NCBI GenBank assembly: GCA_024710905.1
Contig: JANJTV010000084.1
Location: 1 to 56,321 of the forward strand
Direction of reading: 5' to 3'
Length of the DNA stretch: 56,321 nt
Source of the DNA: Anaerolineales bacterium
Lineage (GTDB): Bacteria; Chloroflexota; Anaerolineae; Anaerolineales; Villigracilaceae
The translations under genes and the position numbers were made by a program. Shown here one piece after another: positions 47,888 to 56,321 of this stretch. The notes beneath the pieces are model-generated. The model was not told the DNA's origin. It worked only from the letters and a program-made list of their open reading frames with translations, and searched no databases. The stretch's first letter is position 1. Every line of letters begins with the position of its first letter.

Positions 47888-48721
47888 ATGAGAAATTTCT
47901 TTTCCCGTTTTTCACAGATTACCATTATTTTCCTGGTTGTTTCCGGCCTGCTTGCCCTGGCCTTGAGCGGGAATTTGGGCGTCCTTTCGGACTTGTCCGT
48001 TTCCAGCATGGTGGATTTCCAGGCTGCTGTCGCAGAGCGGTTTGTTGCCTTCCGCGATTTCGTCACCGTACCGCGTGATGTGCTTGCCCTGCGCCAGCAA
48101 AATACCACCCTTGAAGCCGAGGTGTCGCGCTTGCAAGCCCAGGTGGTTGCGCTCGAGAAACAGCTTGCCGAAACTGAAACCCTGGCCGCGCTGGTTAATT
48201 TCTCCCGCCTGAATCCTGAGAGTTCCTACACGGCGGCTTCCGTGATTGGCCGCGACCCAAGTCCTTTCTTACATTACATTATTATTGATCGTGGTTCGGC
48301 CGACGGTATCCGGCGGGGCATGCCTGTGGTTACAGATCAGGGCTTGGTGGGTCGGGTGGATGCTGTCATTTCGGATGCCGCGCGCGTCCAGTTGATTACA
48401 GATCCTGCATCTGCGGTAAACATCCGTCTGGAGCAGGCCGCTCGAGATGGCGTGCTGGTTGGTTCTGTGGCCGGGGACCTGTTCCTTGACTTCATTGCCC
48501 AGGACGTTAATCTGGAAGCGGGAGATATTGTCCTGACATCCGGCCTGGGCGGCAGTTACCCACCAGACCTGATTATTGGTCAGGTGATTAATGTCCGGCG
48601 GCGTGATAGTGACATTTTTCAGCAGGCTACCATCCAACCCATTGTGGACTTTACCCAATTGCGGGTCGTGCTGGTCATCACGGATTTTCGTCCTGTGAAC
48701 ATCACCCCGTTGCTCCCCTGA
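47888..48721 (+). CDS. mreC: Rod-shape-determining protein MreC
   Basis: Periplasmic-facing scaffold linking MreB to wall enzymes. About 277 residues: one membrane helix (SQITIIFLVVSGLLALAL), a coiled coil (NTTLEAEVSRLQAQVVALEKQLAETETL) and the MreC beta-barrels with AASVIGRDPSPFLHYIIIDRGSADGIRRGMPVVT (in parts). I chose the ATG at 47888, 12 nt after a TTG. Followed 6 bp later by mreD. Confidence 0.93.
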   Translation: MRNFFSRFSQITIIFLVVSGLLALALSGNLGVLSDLSVSSMVDFQAAVAERFVAFRDFVTVPRDVLALRQQNTTLEAEVSRLQAQVVALEKQLAETETLAALVNFSRLNPESSYTAASVIGRDPSPFLHYIIIDRGSADGIRRGMPVVTDQGLVGRVDAVISDAARVQLITDPASAVNIRLEQAARDGVLVGSVAGDLFLDFIAQDVNLEAGDIVLTSGLGGSYPPDLIIGQVINVRRRDSDIFQQATIQPIVDFTQLRVVLVITDFRPVNITPLLP

Positions 48722-48727
48722 AACATT

Positions 48728-49228
48728 ATGCGTAACCTTGTTGCTTTTCCCGTCCTCGGGTTGGTGCTGATTTTGCAAACGTCAATTTTCAGCCAGGTGC
48801 AATTGCTGTCGGGCGCCGCCGACCTGGTTTTGCTGGTTATTGCGGCCTGGGCCTTGCAACCGCAAGTCGATTCCGCCTGGCACTGGGCCTTGCTGGCTGG
48901 CATGCTGACCGCCTTTATTTCGGCAATGCCATTTGTGGTTCCATTGGCCAGTCTGGCGATTACTGTTGTTTTGGCACGGGCCATCCAGCGGCGCATCTTG
49001 AATTCGGAATGGGTTTCAGTTTTATCTGTTACCATTCTTGGCACGCTCGCGTCTCATTTGCTTTCTTTTATCGGTTTAGTGAGCATCGGGGTTGCCATAG
49101 ACCTGCAGGATGTAGTGGCTTTTATCACCCTTCCCAGCCTGTTTGCAAACCTGCTTTTGTGCTTGCCCGTCCATTCATTGATCCGCGACCTTGCTTTATG
49201 GGTATATCCGCCGGAGGAAATCGTATGA
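48728..49228 (+). CDS. mreD: Rod-shape-determining protein MreD
   Basis: Integral membrane partner of MreC, 166 residues with about five membrane helices (FPVLGLVLILQTSIFSQV, LVLLVIAAWALQPQ and others). Assigned mainly by position and topology, since MreD sequences are weakly conserved. It overlaps the mrdA start in an ATGA. Confidence 0.85.
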   Translation: MRNLVAFPVLGLVLILQTSIFSQVQLLSGAADLVLLVIAAWALQPQVDSAWHWALLAGMLTAFISAMPFVVPLASLAITVVLARAIQRRILNSEWVSVLSVTILGTLASHLLSFIGLVSIGVAIDLQDVVAFITLPSLFANLLLCLPVHSLIRDLALWVYPPEEIV

Positions 49229-51399
49229 GTTCAACACCCACCCCCATGCCGCGCCTGTCTTTTGAACCCTGGCGGGCCTGGGTTGTCTATGTTGTGCTGG
49301 CTGTGGTAGGCATGTCGTTTGCAGGTAATCTTTTCCGTTTGCAGATCCTTGAGTACGATCAGTGGAAGGCGCAAGCAGACGAAAACCGTACCCGCCGCAT
49401 TAGCGTACCTGCCCCGCGCGGAATCATTTATGACCGCAATTACGGTATCCTGGCGCGCAATGTGGCATCCTACAATATTGTCATTACCCCGGCTGCCTTG
49501 CCGGATGATGAAGCTGATATCCAGCAAATCTACCGGGAATTGTCCCAGCTGATCAATGTTCCTGTTAATCAGGGAACTGTGGAAGAAGCTAAAAACTTTT
49601 CCATTTGTACACCCGGCCCGGGTATTGCCCAGCTAGTTGCCTTGGGAGAGTCGCTGGCGCCGTACAGCCCGGTTCGCATCAGTTGCAATGTCAGCGAAGA
49701 ATTGGCGCGAGTTGTTCGTGAAAAATCGGTAGCCTGGCCGGGCGTGGATGTGGAAATTGAGCCGGTGCGAGATTACCCCACTGGCAAATTGACATCCACA
49801 TTTGTGGGTTTTCTTGGGCCGATTCCGCAGGCCCAGCAGGATTTTTATGAGTCGCTGGGATTTGTCATCCAGCGAGACAAGGTCGGTTACGCCGGTGTGG
49901 AAGCCTACTTCCAGAATCTCTTAAGCGGTAGCAACGGCAGCCGCCTGGTGGAAGTGGATGTGGCCGGCCAGGAACTGCGCAACCTGGAGGCGCCTATCGC
50001 GCCTGTGCCGGGCAGCAACCTGACCCTGACCATTGACCTGCGCCTGCAAAAAGCCACTGAAGCAACAATTGAACGGGAAATTAACGGTTGGAATGCCTAT
50101 TTTGGCCGTGTGCGTATTTCCAGCGGCGTCATCATTGCCATGAACCCCCGAACCGGCGAAATCCTTTCCATGGTTTCTTACCCGACCTATGAGAATAATC
50201 GTCTGGCACGCATCATCCCGGCCTATTATTACAATCAGTTGGCCGAAGACCCGCGTAAGCCGTTGCTCAATCATGCCGTATCCGATGAATACCCACCCGG
50301 ATCGGTATTTAAGCTGGCGACAGCGGTTGGTGCGCTGAATGAGAATGTTGTTCGTCTTGGGCAGGTAATCCAGACACCGGGTATCCTGACTTTAACCGAG
50401 TCATTCTCCCCGAATGACCCCGGTCTCGAGCGCCCGTTCGTGGACTGGATCTATAATCGTGGCGGCGTGCTCAACCCTGCCGGGTTTGGCCAGTTGGATT
50501 TCCTGCGCTGCATTGCGTTTTCGAGCAACGTCTGTTTTTATAAGCTTGGTGGTGGCTACCAGGACGAGATTCCTGAAGGGCTTGGCATCCTGCGCTTGCG
50601 AGAATATGCACGGGCCTTGGGCTACGACCAGGTGTCGGGAATCGAACTGTTGGGTGAGGCCGACGGCCTGATCCCATCCCCACAATGGAAGCGTATCAAT
50701 CGTGGCGAAAACTGGTCCACCGGCGATACCTACATCGCATCCGTAGGCCAGGGCTATGTGCTTTCCACGCCATTACAGGTGCTGATGTCTGCCGCCGTGA
50801 TCGCCAATGATGGCCGCCTGATGCGCCCAACCATTGTTCGGGAGGTAACGGATAATGAGGGCCGTGTGCTGGAGATCTGGGAAAATCCGGATGGTACCTT
50901 TACCTCCACGCCGAATGATCCGGCCAGCCGCCGGATTTCTCCCTTTACTCCTACTTTGCGCTGGGACGTAACCACCGACCCGATCATTACCGTTTTTAAC
51001 TGTTCGGCTGGCTACTGCGAGGAAGAAGAGGAAAAAATTACTATTCGTCCTGAGGTGATCGAGGCTGTGCAACAGGGCATGCGCCTGGCTGTCACCAATT
51101 CTGACCAGGGTACTTTGAATGATGAGTTTGGCTCGCAGACTTTCACGGCCGCAGGCAAGACCGGTACCGCGGAGTATTGTGACAACGTCGCCCAGGCCAA
51201 TAACCTTTGCCAGTTCGGCGCCTGGCCGACCCATTCATGGACGGTTGCTTACGCTCCGTATGATGACCCGGAAATTGTCGTGGTGGCCTTTGCTTATAAT
51301 GGCGGCGAAGGCGCGGCAGTGGCCGGGCCGATGGTGCGCTCGGTGATTGCAGCGTACTTTGAGTTGAAGGCCGTGGATGCCGCCCAGCTTGGCCCTTAG
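49225..51399 (+). CDS. mrdA: Penicillin-binding protein 2 (elongation transpeptidase)
   Basis: Monofunctional class B transpeptidase for rod elongation. About 724 residues: one N-terminal membrane helix (AWVVYVVLAVVGMSFAGNLF), the PBP dimerisation domain (RRISVPAPRGIIYDRNYGILARN), and the catalytic domain with SxxK in PPGSVFKLATAVG, SxN in AFSSNVCFYKLG and KTG in AAGKTGTAEYC. An unusual pair of cysteines (CDNVAQANNLC) follows the KTG box, and another pair (NCSAGYC) precedes it; these may form disulfides outside the cell. The ATG overlaps mreD's stop; frame upstream is mreD shadow. Confidence 0.95.
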   Translation: MSSTPTPMPRLSFEPWRAWVVYVVLAVVGMSFAGNLFRLQILEYDQWKAQADENRTRRISVPAPRGIIYDRNYGILARNVASYNIVITPAALPDDEADIQQIYRELSQLINVPVNQGTVEEAKNFSICTPGPGIAQLVALGESLAPYSPVRISCNVSEELARVVREKSVAWPGVDVEIEPVRDYPTGKLTSTFVGFLGPIPQAQQDFYESLGFVIQRDKVGYAGVEAYFQNLLSGSNGSRLVEVDVAGQELRNLEAPIAPVPGSNLTLTIDLRLQKATEATIEREINGWNAYFGRVRISSGVIIAMNPRTGEILSMVSYPTYENNRLARIIPAYYYNQLAEDPRKPLLNHAVSDEYPPGSVFKLATAVGALNENVVRLGQVIQTPGILTLTESFSPNDPGLERPFVDWIYNRGGVLNPAGFGQLDFLRCIAFSSNVCFYKLGGGYQDEIPEGLGILRLREYARALGYDQVSGIELLGEADGLIPSPQWKRINRGENWSTGDTYIASVGQGYVLSTPLQVLMSAAVIANDGRLMRPTIVREVTDNEGRVLEIWENPDGTFTSTPNDPASRRISPFTPTLRWDVTTDPIITVFNCSAGYCEEEEEKITIRPEVIEAVQQGMRLAVTNSDQGTLNDEFGSQTFTAAGKTGTAEYCDNVAQANNLCQFGAWPTHSWTVAYAPYDDPEIVVVAFAYNGGEGAAVAGPMVRSVIAAYFELKAVDAAQLGP

Positions 51400-51410
51400 G
51401 CTGCCTGTGC

Positions 51411-51416
51411 TATAAT
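51411..51416 (+). promoter_or_regulatory. -10 element before minC
   Basis: TATAAT 28 nt upstream of the minC ATG; suggests an internal promoter for minCDE within the cluster. Confidence 0.45.
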
Positions 51417-51444
51417 TCGAAGTCAATTGCGGCGGGCTGAAACG

Positions 51445-52125
51445 ATGACCACAGATACCTCCCTGGTAGCGATCAAAGGAATGCGTGACGGTTTGCTGGT
51501 CACGCTGGGCAATGCCGATTGGAATGTAGTCCGAGATGCGCTGCTTTTGAAAGTGGAGGAGCAGCCTTCCTTTTTTCAGGGTGCGCGCCTGGCCCTGGAT
51601 GTCGGCGGGCAGGTATTGCATGTAGCCGAACTTTCTGCCTTGCGGGACTCCCTGTCGGGGTTTGGGATTTTCCTGTGGGCAGTCATGAGCGAATCGCCAG
51701 TGACTGAGAATACGGCCCAGATTCTCGGGCTAGCTACCCGGATCCACAAACCGCGACCCCAGGCCGAGCCTACTCCCGCGCCAAGGGAAATGGACGAGCA
51801 CGCTGCGCTCTGGGTGGATCGCACCCTGCGTTCGGGTGTTCGTGTGGAGTACAAGGGGAATGTCGTCATCCTGGGTGATGTAAACCCGGGGGCGGAAGTG
51901 GTTGCGGGTGGTAGTGTCATTGTCTGGGGACGCCTTCGTGGGGTTGTGCATGCCGGCGCTGCCGGGGATGCCTCGGCGGTGGTCTGTGCGCTGGACTTGG
52001 CTCCCACCCAGTTGCGTATCGCAGACGAAATTGCAGTGTCACCCAAGCGGCAGGGGAAAACCCAGCCGGAAGTGGTGCGATTAAAGGATGGCCAGCTCCA
52101 GGCTGAGCCGTGGACACCGACCTGA
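51445..52125 (+). CDS. minC: Septum-site inhibitor MinC
   Basis: Inhibits FtsZ ring assembly away from mid-cell. About 226 residues: N-terminal domain (TSLVAIKGMRDGLLVTLGNADWNVVRDALLLKV..., FFQGARLALDVGG) and the C-terminal beta-helix (TLRSGVRVEYKGNVVILGDVNPGAEVVAGGSVIVWGRLRGVVHAG, given in parts) that contacts MinD. I chose the ATG at 51445. Followed by minD (14 bp) and minE. Confidence 0.94.
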   Translation: MTTDTSLVAIKGMRDGLLVTLGNADWNVVRDALLLKVEEQPSFFQGARLALDVGGQVLHVAELSALRDSLSGFGIFLWAVMSESPVTENTAQILGLATRIHKPRPQAEPTPAPREMDEHAALWVDRTLRSGVRVEYKGNVVILGDVNPGAEVVAGGSVIVWGRLRGVVHAGAAGDASAVVCALDLAPTQLRIADEIAVSPKRQGKTQPEVVRLKDGQLQAEPWTPT

Positions 52126-52139
52126 TTTTGGAGGCATTC

Positions 52140-52934
52140 ATGACAGCAAAAACCATCACACTTACCAGCGGGAAGGGCGGCGTGGGAAAAACCACGGCTG
52201 TGGCCAATATTGCTGTCGCACTTGCTGCAGACGGGCAAAAGGTCGTCTGTATTGATGGGGATATTGGCCTGCGTAACCTGGATGTGGTGATGGGCCTGGA
52301 AAACCGGATTGTGTATGATCTTGTTGATGTGATTGAAGGCCGTTGCAAGGTTCGCCAGGCCATGATTCGTGATAAGCGCCTGCCTGAATTGTTCCTGATT
52401 CCCGCCGCCCAGACTCGTGATAAAAATGCTGTTTCTCCGCGTGACATGATTCGCCTGTGCGACGAGCTCAAGAGCGAAGTGGATTGGATTATCATCGATT
52501 CCCCGGCGGGCATCGAGCGCGGTTTCAAAAACGCAATTGCCCCGGCCGACCAGGTCTTGATCGTCACCAACCCCGAAATGTCTGCCGTGCGGGATGCCGA
52601 CCGGGTAATCGGGCTGCTCGAAGCCGAAGAAAAAGCCAGCCCGTCGCTCATTATCAACCGACTTAATCCATCCCTGGTAAAACGCGGGGATATGCTCTCG
52701 GTCGACGATGTATATGACCTGTTGCGAATCAATGTGATTGGTATTGTTCCGGAAGATGAGAACGTGATCATTGCGTCAAATAAGGGTGTGCCGCTGGCCC
52801 TGGATGGAAAGATGCGGGCTGGACAGGCATTTCGGAACGTTGCCCGGCGATTGCAAGGCGAGCAGGTTCCTTTCCTGGATCTTGAAGCGCAAGGCTTGTG
52901 GGAGCGACTCTCCCGGCTGGCGGGAAGGAAGTAA
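52140..52934 (+). CDS. minD: Septum-site ATPase MinD
   Basis: Membrane-bound ATPase that recruits MinC. About 264 residues: deviant Walker A SGKGGVGKTT, IDGDIGLRNLDVVMGLENRIVYDLVDVIEG (in parts), Walker B WIIIDSPAGIERGFKNA and TNPEMSAVRDADRVIGLLEA. The C-terminal amphipathic segment (LWERLSRLAGRK) fits a membrane-targeting helix. The ATG at 52140 has TTTTGGAGGC upstream. Confidence 0.97.
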   Translation: MTAKTITLTSGKGGVGKTTAVANIAVALAADGQKVVCIDGDIGLRNLDVVMGLENRIVYDLVDVIEGRCKVRQAMIRDKRLPELFLIPAAQTRDKNAVSPRDMIRLCDELKSEVDWIIIDSPAGIERGFKNAIAPADQVLIVTNPEMSAVRDADRVIGLLEAEEKASPSLIINRLNPSLVKRGDMLSVDDVYDLLRINVIGIVPEDENVIIASNKGVPLALDGKMRAGQAFRNVARRLQGEQVPFLDLEAQGLWERLSRLAGRK

Positions 52935-52936
52935 CC

Positions 52937-53197
52937 ATGTCATTTCTCGATCGGCTGACTGGCAAGACAAGCGCCAAAAACGCCAAAGAACGACTGCAAC
53001 TGGTGTTGATTCATGATCGTACTGACCTGACCCCTGACGTGATTGAAGCGCTCAGGGATGAGTTGCTGGCTGTCATTTCGCGGCATGTGGACATTGACCC
53101 GGCCAGCATACGGATTCAACTGGAAAACGAAGGCCGTTCCCAGCGCCTTGTGGCCGATATTCCGCTTAAGAATAGTGGCCGCAAACGACTGAGCTAG
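52937..53197 (+). CDS. minE: Cell-division topological factor MinE
   Basis: Stimulates MinD ATPase to give oscillation or pole-specific release. About 86 residues with SFLDRLTGKTSAKNAKERLQLVLIHDRTDLTPDVIEALRDELLAVISRHVDIDPASIRIQLE (in parts), the full MinE pattern. The ATG is 2 bp after the minD stop. Confidence 0.94.
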   Translation: MSFLDRLTGKTSAKNAKERLQLVLIHDRTDLTPDVIEALRDELLAVISRHVDIDPASIRIQLENEGRSQRLVADIPLKNSGRKRLS

Positions 53198-53238
53198 CCT
53201 TCGGGCGCAATTGCGCCCACTTTACTGGATAGGATAAA

Positions 53239-54366
53239 ATGCTGCGCGGATCGTACTGGCGCTATTTTGATTTCTGGCTGATGGGGGCAGTCATTATTCT
53301 TATTATTATTGGCGTCACCATGATTCGCTCGGCAGTGGCGGGGAATTACGAGTTAACTGTAGAAACGCCCATTGTCGATCGCCAGATTATTTTTGGCATT
53401 ATCGGTCTGGTGATTATGCTGGTGACCGCTGCAATCGATTACCGAATGTGGGCGTCGCTCAGCCGGGTTTTATACATTGGGATTATCATCGCGCTGGTGT
53501 CACTTAACCTGATTGGTGGTGCATTATTTGGCTCGGCGCGCTGGTTCCAGACGACCCTGGTGTTCATCCAGCCTTCAGAATTTGCCAAACTGGTCATCAT
53601 CCTGGCGTTGGCGAATTTTTTCGCCAAGCGTCTCGGGGAAATGAACAATCCGCGCCGGACGATTGAAAGTTTTTTCCTGGCGATGGGGATTACAGTCTGG
53701 GTATTATTGCAGCCCAACCTGAGCACGTCCATCGTGCTGATGGTTCTCTGGTTCGTTTTATTGTGGATGTCCGGCATTCCTGTCAAGCACTTGTTGATTT
53801 ATGTTGGGGTTGGTTTGGCAACCATTGTTATTAGCTTCCCGATACTGGTTGAGCAGGGGATCCTCCAGGAGTACCAACTGCGGCGCATTACCAATTTTAT
53901 TGCGCCTGACCCCAATGCCAGATTCGGTGATATTTACAACATCCAGCAGGCGCTGATCTCAATCGGTTCCGGGGGCTGGCTGGGTGAAGGATACGGGCTT
54001 GGCCCGCAGGTTCAATTGCGATTCTTAAAAGTGCGCTGGAGCGATTTTATTTTTTCTGCCATATCGCACGAGTTGGGCTTTTTTGGCGCTATCCTGGTCA
54101 TTGCCCTGGTTTTCTTTATTGTCATCCGCTGCCTGTATGCGGCGCGGATTGCCCGTGATGCCTATGGTTCTTTACTGGCCTATGGTGTTGCTACGCTAAT
54201 CGGCTTCCAGGCCATGGTCAATATCGCAGTCAATCTCAACCTGGCGCCTGCCACCGGGCTGACCCTGCCATTTGTCAGCTATGGTGGTAGTTCGCTGGTC
54301 GCCAATATGATTGCCATCGGGCTGGTGGAGAGTGTCATTATGCGCCATAAAGCCCTGGAACTATAA
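53239..54366 (+). CDS. rodA: SEDS peptidoglycan glycosyltransferase RodA
   Basis: Polymerises lipid II together with PBP2 in the rod complex. The 375 residues contain about ten membrane helices, with SEDS signatures FIQPSEFAKLVIILALANFFA, QPNLSTSIVLMVLWF, GSGGWLGEGYGLGPQ and LPFVSYGGSSLVANMIAIGLVESV. ATG start with TAGGATA upstream. It lies after minE, extending the shape cluster. Confidence 0.96.
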   Translation: MLRGSYWRYFDFWLMGAVIILIIIGVTMIRSAVAGNYELTVETPIVDRQIIFGIIGLVIMLVTAAIDYRMWASLSRVLYIGIIIALVSLNLIGGALFGSARWFQTTLVFIQPSEFAKLVIILALANFFAKRLGEMNNPRRTIESFFLAMGITVWVLLQPNLSTSIVLMVLWFVLLWMSGIPVKHLLIYVGVGLATIVISFPILVEQGILQEYQLRRITNFIAPDPNARFGDIYNIQQALISIGSGGWLGEGYGLGPQVQLRFLKVRWSDFIFSAISHELGFFGAILVIALVFFIVIRCLYAARIARDAYGSLLAYGVATLIGFQAMVNIAVNLNLAPATGLTLPFVSYGGSSLVANMIAIGLVESVIMRHKALEL

Positions 54367-54386
54367 CTTTTTCTGGAGGAAGTGCT

Positions 54387-55871
54387 GTGGAAACATCCCC
54401 TGTTCGGGTTCGTTTTGCCCCCTCACCAACCGGACGTATGCATCTTGGCAGTGGTCGTACTGCCCTGTATAACTACCTGCTGGCCAAGCGGACGGGTGGA
54501 AAATTCATCCTGCGTATTGAAGATACGGACACCAAGCGCACTGTGCCCGGCGCCGAACAGGAGTTGATTGATGGTTTGCGCTGGCTGGGCGTTGATTTTG
54601 ATGAAGGCCCTGATATCGGCGGCCCGTATGGCCCTTATCGCCAATCTGAACGCAAGGAAATATACCAGCAATATGCCCGGGAACTGGTTGAGAAAGGGCA
54701 CGCCTATCCTTGCTTTTGCACGCCAGAACGCCTGGAAAAAATGCGTCAGGACCAGCAAAAACGCAAAGAGCCGCCGCATTACGACGGCAACTGTCGCCGC
54801 CTGGGTCAGGCCGATGCCGCCGCGCGGGTTGCTGCCGGGGAAAAACACGTCATTCGCTTTAAGATGCCTCGCGAAGGGAGTACTGTAGCCCGCGACCTGC
54901 TGCGCGGCGACATTACGATTGAAAATAAGAATATTGATGATTACATCCTGGTCAAGTCAGACGGCTTTGCCCTGTACCACCTGGCGGCAATGGTCGATGA
55001 CCACCTGATGAAGATCACCCACGTCATTCGTGGCTCCGAGTGGTTAGGCACTTTCCCACTGCATGTCAACATCATCCGCGCATTTGGCTGGGAAGAGCCG
55101 GTCTTTATTCACCTGTCGGTCTTCCTGAAACCCAGCGGCAAAGGCAAAATGAGCAAGCGTGAAGCGGCCGATGCACTCAAAGACGGCTACTCGATTTTTA
55201 TCAAAGACCTGAAAGACCTGGGCTACATCCCTGAAGGTGTGCTGAACTGGATTGTCTTGATGGGTTGGGGCGTGGCCGAGGGCGACGTACTGACCCTGCC
55301 GGAGATGATTGAAAAGTTCGATATTAATCACCTGAATCCTTCCCCGGCGGCAATCAACTTCACCAAGCTCGATCATTTCACGGGCACGCACATCCGCATG
55401 CTGACCGATGCCGACCTGGCAGGCCGCATCCGCCCGTTTTTTGAAGCAGCCGGGTACACCGTAAATGATGAGATTTTGAACAAACTCACGCCGTTGATTA
55501 AGGAGCGCATTGTCACGCTGGATGAAGCTGTTGAAATGGCCGGTTTCTTCTTTAAGGAAGATGTCGTACCTGCCCTGGAGGACTTGATTGCCAAAGGGTT
55601 GACTCACGAGCAATCTGCCGAGGCAGCCAGGCAAATTTTATCCACACTGGAGGCGCTCCCCGACCTGCGTCATGAGACAGCCGAACCTGCCCTGCGCGCG
55701 CTGGTGGAGCAGACGGGCCTGGGAGCAGGCCAGGTATTTGGCATCCTTCGTGTAGCGGTAACAGGCCAGCGGGTGAGCCCGCCTCTGTTCGAGAGCATGG
55801 AAATTATTGGCCGCGAAAAATCGCTGGCCCGCATGGCCCGCGCGGTAGCCATGTATCAGTCCAATTCATAA
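54387..55871 (+). CDS. gltX: Glutamyl-tRNA synthetase
   Basis: Charges tRNA-Glu, and in bacteria without GlnRS also tRNA-Gln for later amidation. The 494 residues start with RVRFAPSPTGRMHLGSGRTALYNYLLAK (HIGH motif as HLGS), then IRFKMPREGSTVARDLLRGDITIENK (in parts), and the KMSKR motif GKMSKREAADAL. GTG start after GGAGGAAG. It is followed by a small membrane-protein gene and tRNA-Gln(CUG), an adjacency consistent with, but not proof of, dual-specificity charging. Confidence 0.96.
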   Translation: METSPVRVRFAPSPTGRMHLGSGRTALYNYLLAKRTGGKFILRIEDTDTKRTVPGAEQELIDGLRWLGVDFDEGPDIGGPYGPYRQSERKEIYQQYARELVEKGHAYPCFCTPERLEKMRQDQQKRKEPPHYDGNCRRLGQADAAARVAAGEKHVIRFKMPREGSTVARDLLRGDITIENKNIDDYILVKSDGFALYHLAAMVDDHLMKITHVIRGSEWLGTFPLHVNIIRAFGWEEPVFIHLSVFLKPSGKGKMSKREAADALKDGYSIFIKDLKDLGYIPEGVLNWIVLMGWGVAEGDVLTLPEMIEKFDINHLNPSPAAINFTKLDHFTGTHIRMLTDADLAGRIRPFFEAAGYTVNDEILNKLTPLIKERIVTLDEAVEMAGFFFKEDVVPALEDLIAKGLTHEQSAEAARQILSTLEALPDLRHETAEPALRALVEQTGLGAGQVFGILRVAVTGQRVSPPLFESMEIIGREKSLARMARAVAMYQSNS

Positions 55872-55883
55872 AAGGAGGAGAAG

Positions 55884-56195
55884 ATGGCAGGGAAGTTCCT
55901 TGGCGCTTATTTTGATAAGGACCGTGTCTTGCGTATTGCTACCTGGGCCAACTGGATTGCCTGGGTGATCCTGGTGGGGTATGTTGTGGAGGCGCTGTAT
56001 AACACTATTTTCCCGATCTACCAGAATTACCTGAGCGGCTACCAGTACGGGCTGGATATTATCTTCATTCTTTTCCAGCTGCTGCGCATTTTCCAGGGTG
56101 CCATGTTGTTCATCATCCTGCAGGGTTTTGGGCAGTTGCTTTTGATGGTGATGGAGATTGAGGAGAACACTCGCGCCGCCAGCCGCAAAGGCTGA
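55884..56195 (+). CDS. Small membrane protein, unknown function
   Basis: 103 residues with two predicted membrane helices (WIAWVILVGYVVEALYN and LFQLLRIFQGAMLFIILQGFGQLLL) and a charged tail EEN...RKG. A strong AAAGGAGGAG ribosome-binding site. It follows gltX by 12 bp. I do not recognise a family; a homologue search among Chloroflexota would settle whether it belongs to a conserved set. Confidence 0.75.
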   Translation: MAGKFLGAYFDKDRVLRIATWANWIAWVILVGYVVEALYNTIFPIYQNYLSGYQYGLDIIFILFQLLRIFQGAMLFIILQGFGQLLLMVMEIEENTRAASRKG

Positions 56196-56225
56196 ACTGC
56201 TCTTTACTTAACCGGCTGGCTGTGC

Positions 56226-56231
56226 TAAAAT
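56226..56231 (+). promoter_or_regulatory. -10 element for tRNA-Gln
   Basis: TAAAAT about 18 bp upstream of the tRNA. Confidence 0.4.
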
Positions 56232-56249
56232 ACCGCCCGCCTTACCCTT

Positions 56250-56321
56250 TGGGGGCTCGTCTAACGGCAGGACGACTGACTCTGGATCAGTTAATATTGG
56301 TTCGAATCCATTGCCCCCAGC
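56250..56321 (+). tRNA. trnQ: tRNA-Gln, anticodon CUG
   Basis: Acceptor stem TGGGGGC / GCCCCCA, anticodon stem ACTGA-CTCTGGA-TCAGT with anticodon CTG, and T-arm containing GGTTCGAATCC. The discriminator G is followed by C at the window edge, so a CCA may be encoded just beyond. Confidence 0.92.

Noticed and set aside
1-56321. CRISPR array, prophage or insertion sequence
   Set aside because: No spaced direct repeats, integrase, transposase or phage structural genes were seen.

Overview
This window looks like chromosomal core DNA of a Chloroflexota bacterium, most likely Anaerolineae-like. That placement is an inference from gene style and content: high-GC genes with ATG, GTG and TTG starts, many short operons, a complete MreBCD-PBP2-MinCDE-RodA shape and division cluster, cupredoxin lipoproteins, and roadblock, V4R and response-regulator signalling genes. 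No 16S rRNA or marker tree is available here. I see no phage, transposase, insertion sequence or CRISPR array.

Layout. 1-1106 (minus): rpsF-ssb-rpsR. 1220-2398 (minus): a secreted L,D-transpeptidase. 2632-5272 (plus): a signalling operon of roadblock, V4R and response regulator with a decayed GGDEF domain, plus a polyprenol-type glycosyltransferase. 5303-10175 (minus): epimerase, CDF-like transporter, G5/3D cell-wall protein, LCP protein and rsmA, tightly packed. 10279-12458: two cupredoxin lipoproteins on either side of a small, apparently frameshifted gene, then an rRNA methyltransferase. 12570-16735 (minus): rel, moeA, VKOR and a very acidic small protein. 16819-18088 (plus): ybaK and an orphan amino-acid ABC ATPase. 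18110-19600 (minus): a hybrid sensor kinase. 19705-24104 (minus): a cysteine and sulfur operon (DUF4395, thioredoxin, cysK, cysE, CysO-like carrier, CBS-type enzyme). 24436-26517 (minus): an EF-G paralogue. 26663-29256 (plus): two thioredoxin-fold genes, each interrupted by an in-frame TGA at the catalytic cysteine position, with a methyltransferase and an alkaline-phosphatase-superfamily enzyme between them. 29329-31358: TrkA/TrkH potassium uptake. 31424-35441: SAM hydrolase plus a complete ECF transporter. 35506-37749 (minus): a decaheme cytochrome lipoprotein. 37966-40517 (minus): UDP-GlcNAc 2-epimerase and a methyltransferase-glycosyltransferase fusion. 40637-46526: rluB and assorted housekeeping genes. 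46773-56320 (plus): mreBCD-mrdA-minCDE-rodA-gltX, a small membrane protein and tRNA-Gln(CUG).

Two observations stand out. First, the two TGA-interrupted genes read through as membrane-anchored thioredoxin-like selenoproteins with UxxC motifs (Sec-Val-Gly-Cys and Sec-Gly-Thr-Cys). Both have a hairpin with a GUU apical loop starting exactly 28 nt after the UGA, as expected of bacterial SECIS elements. Second, the cysteine operon begins with a promoter, a near-leaderless 15-codon peptide carrying Cys-Leu-Cys, and mutually exclusive hairpins ending in an intrinsic terminator. This is the logic of ribosome-mediated attenuation responding to Cys-tRNA. Several other genes also have a -10 hexamer 6-9 nt upstream of the ATG and no Shine-Dalgarno sequence, so leaderless translation seems routine in this genome.
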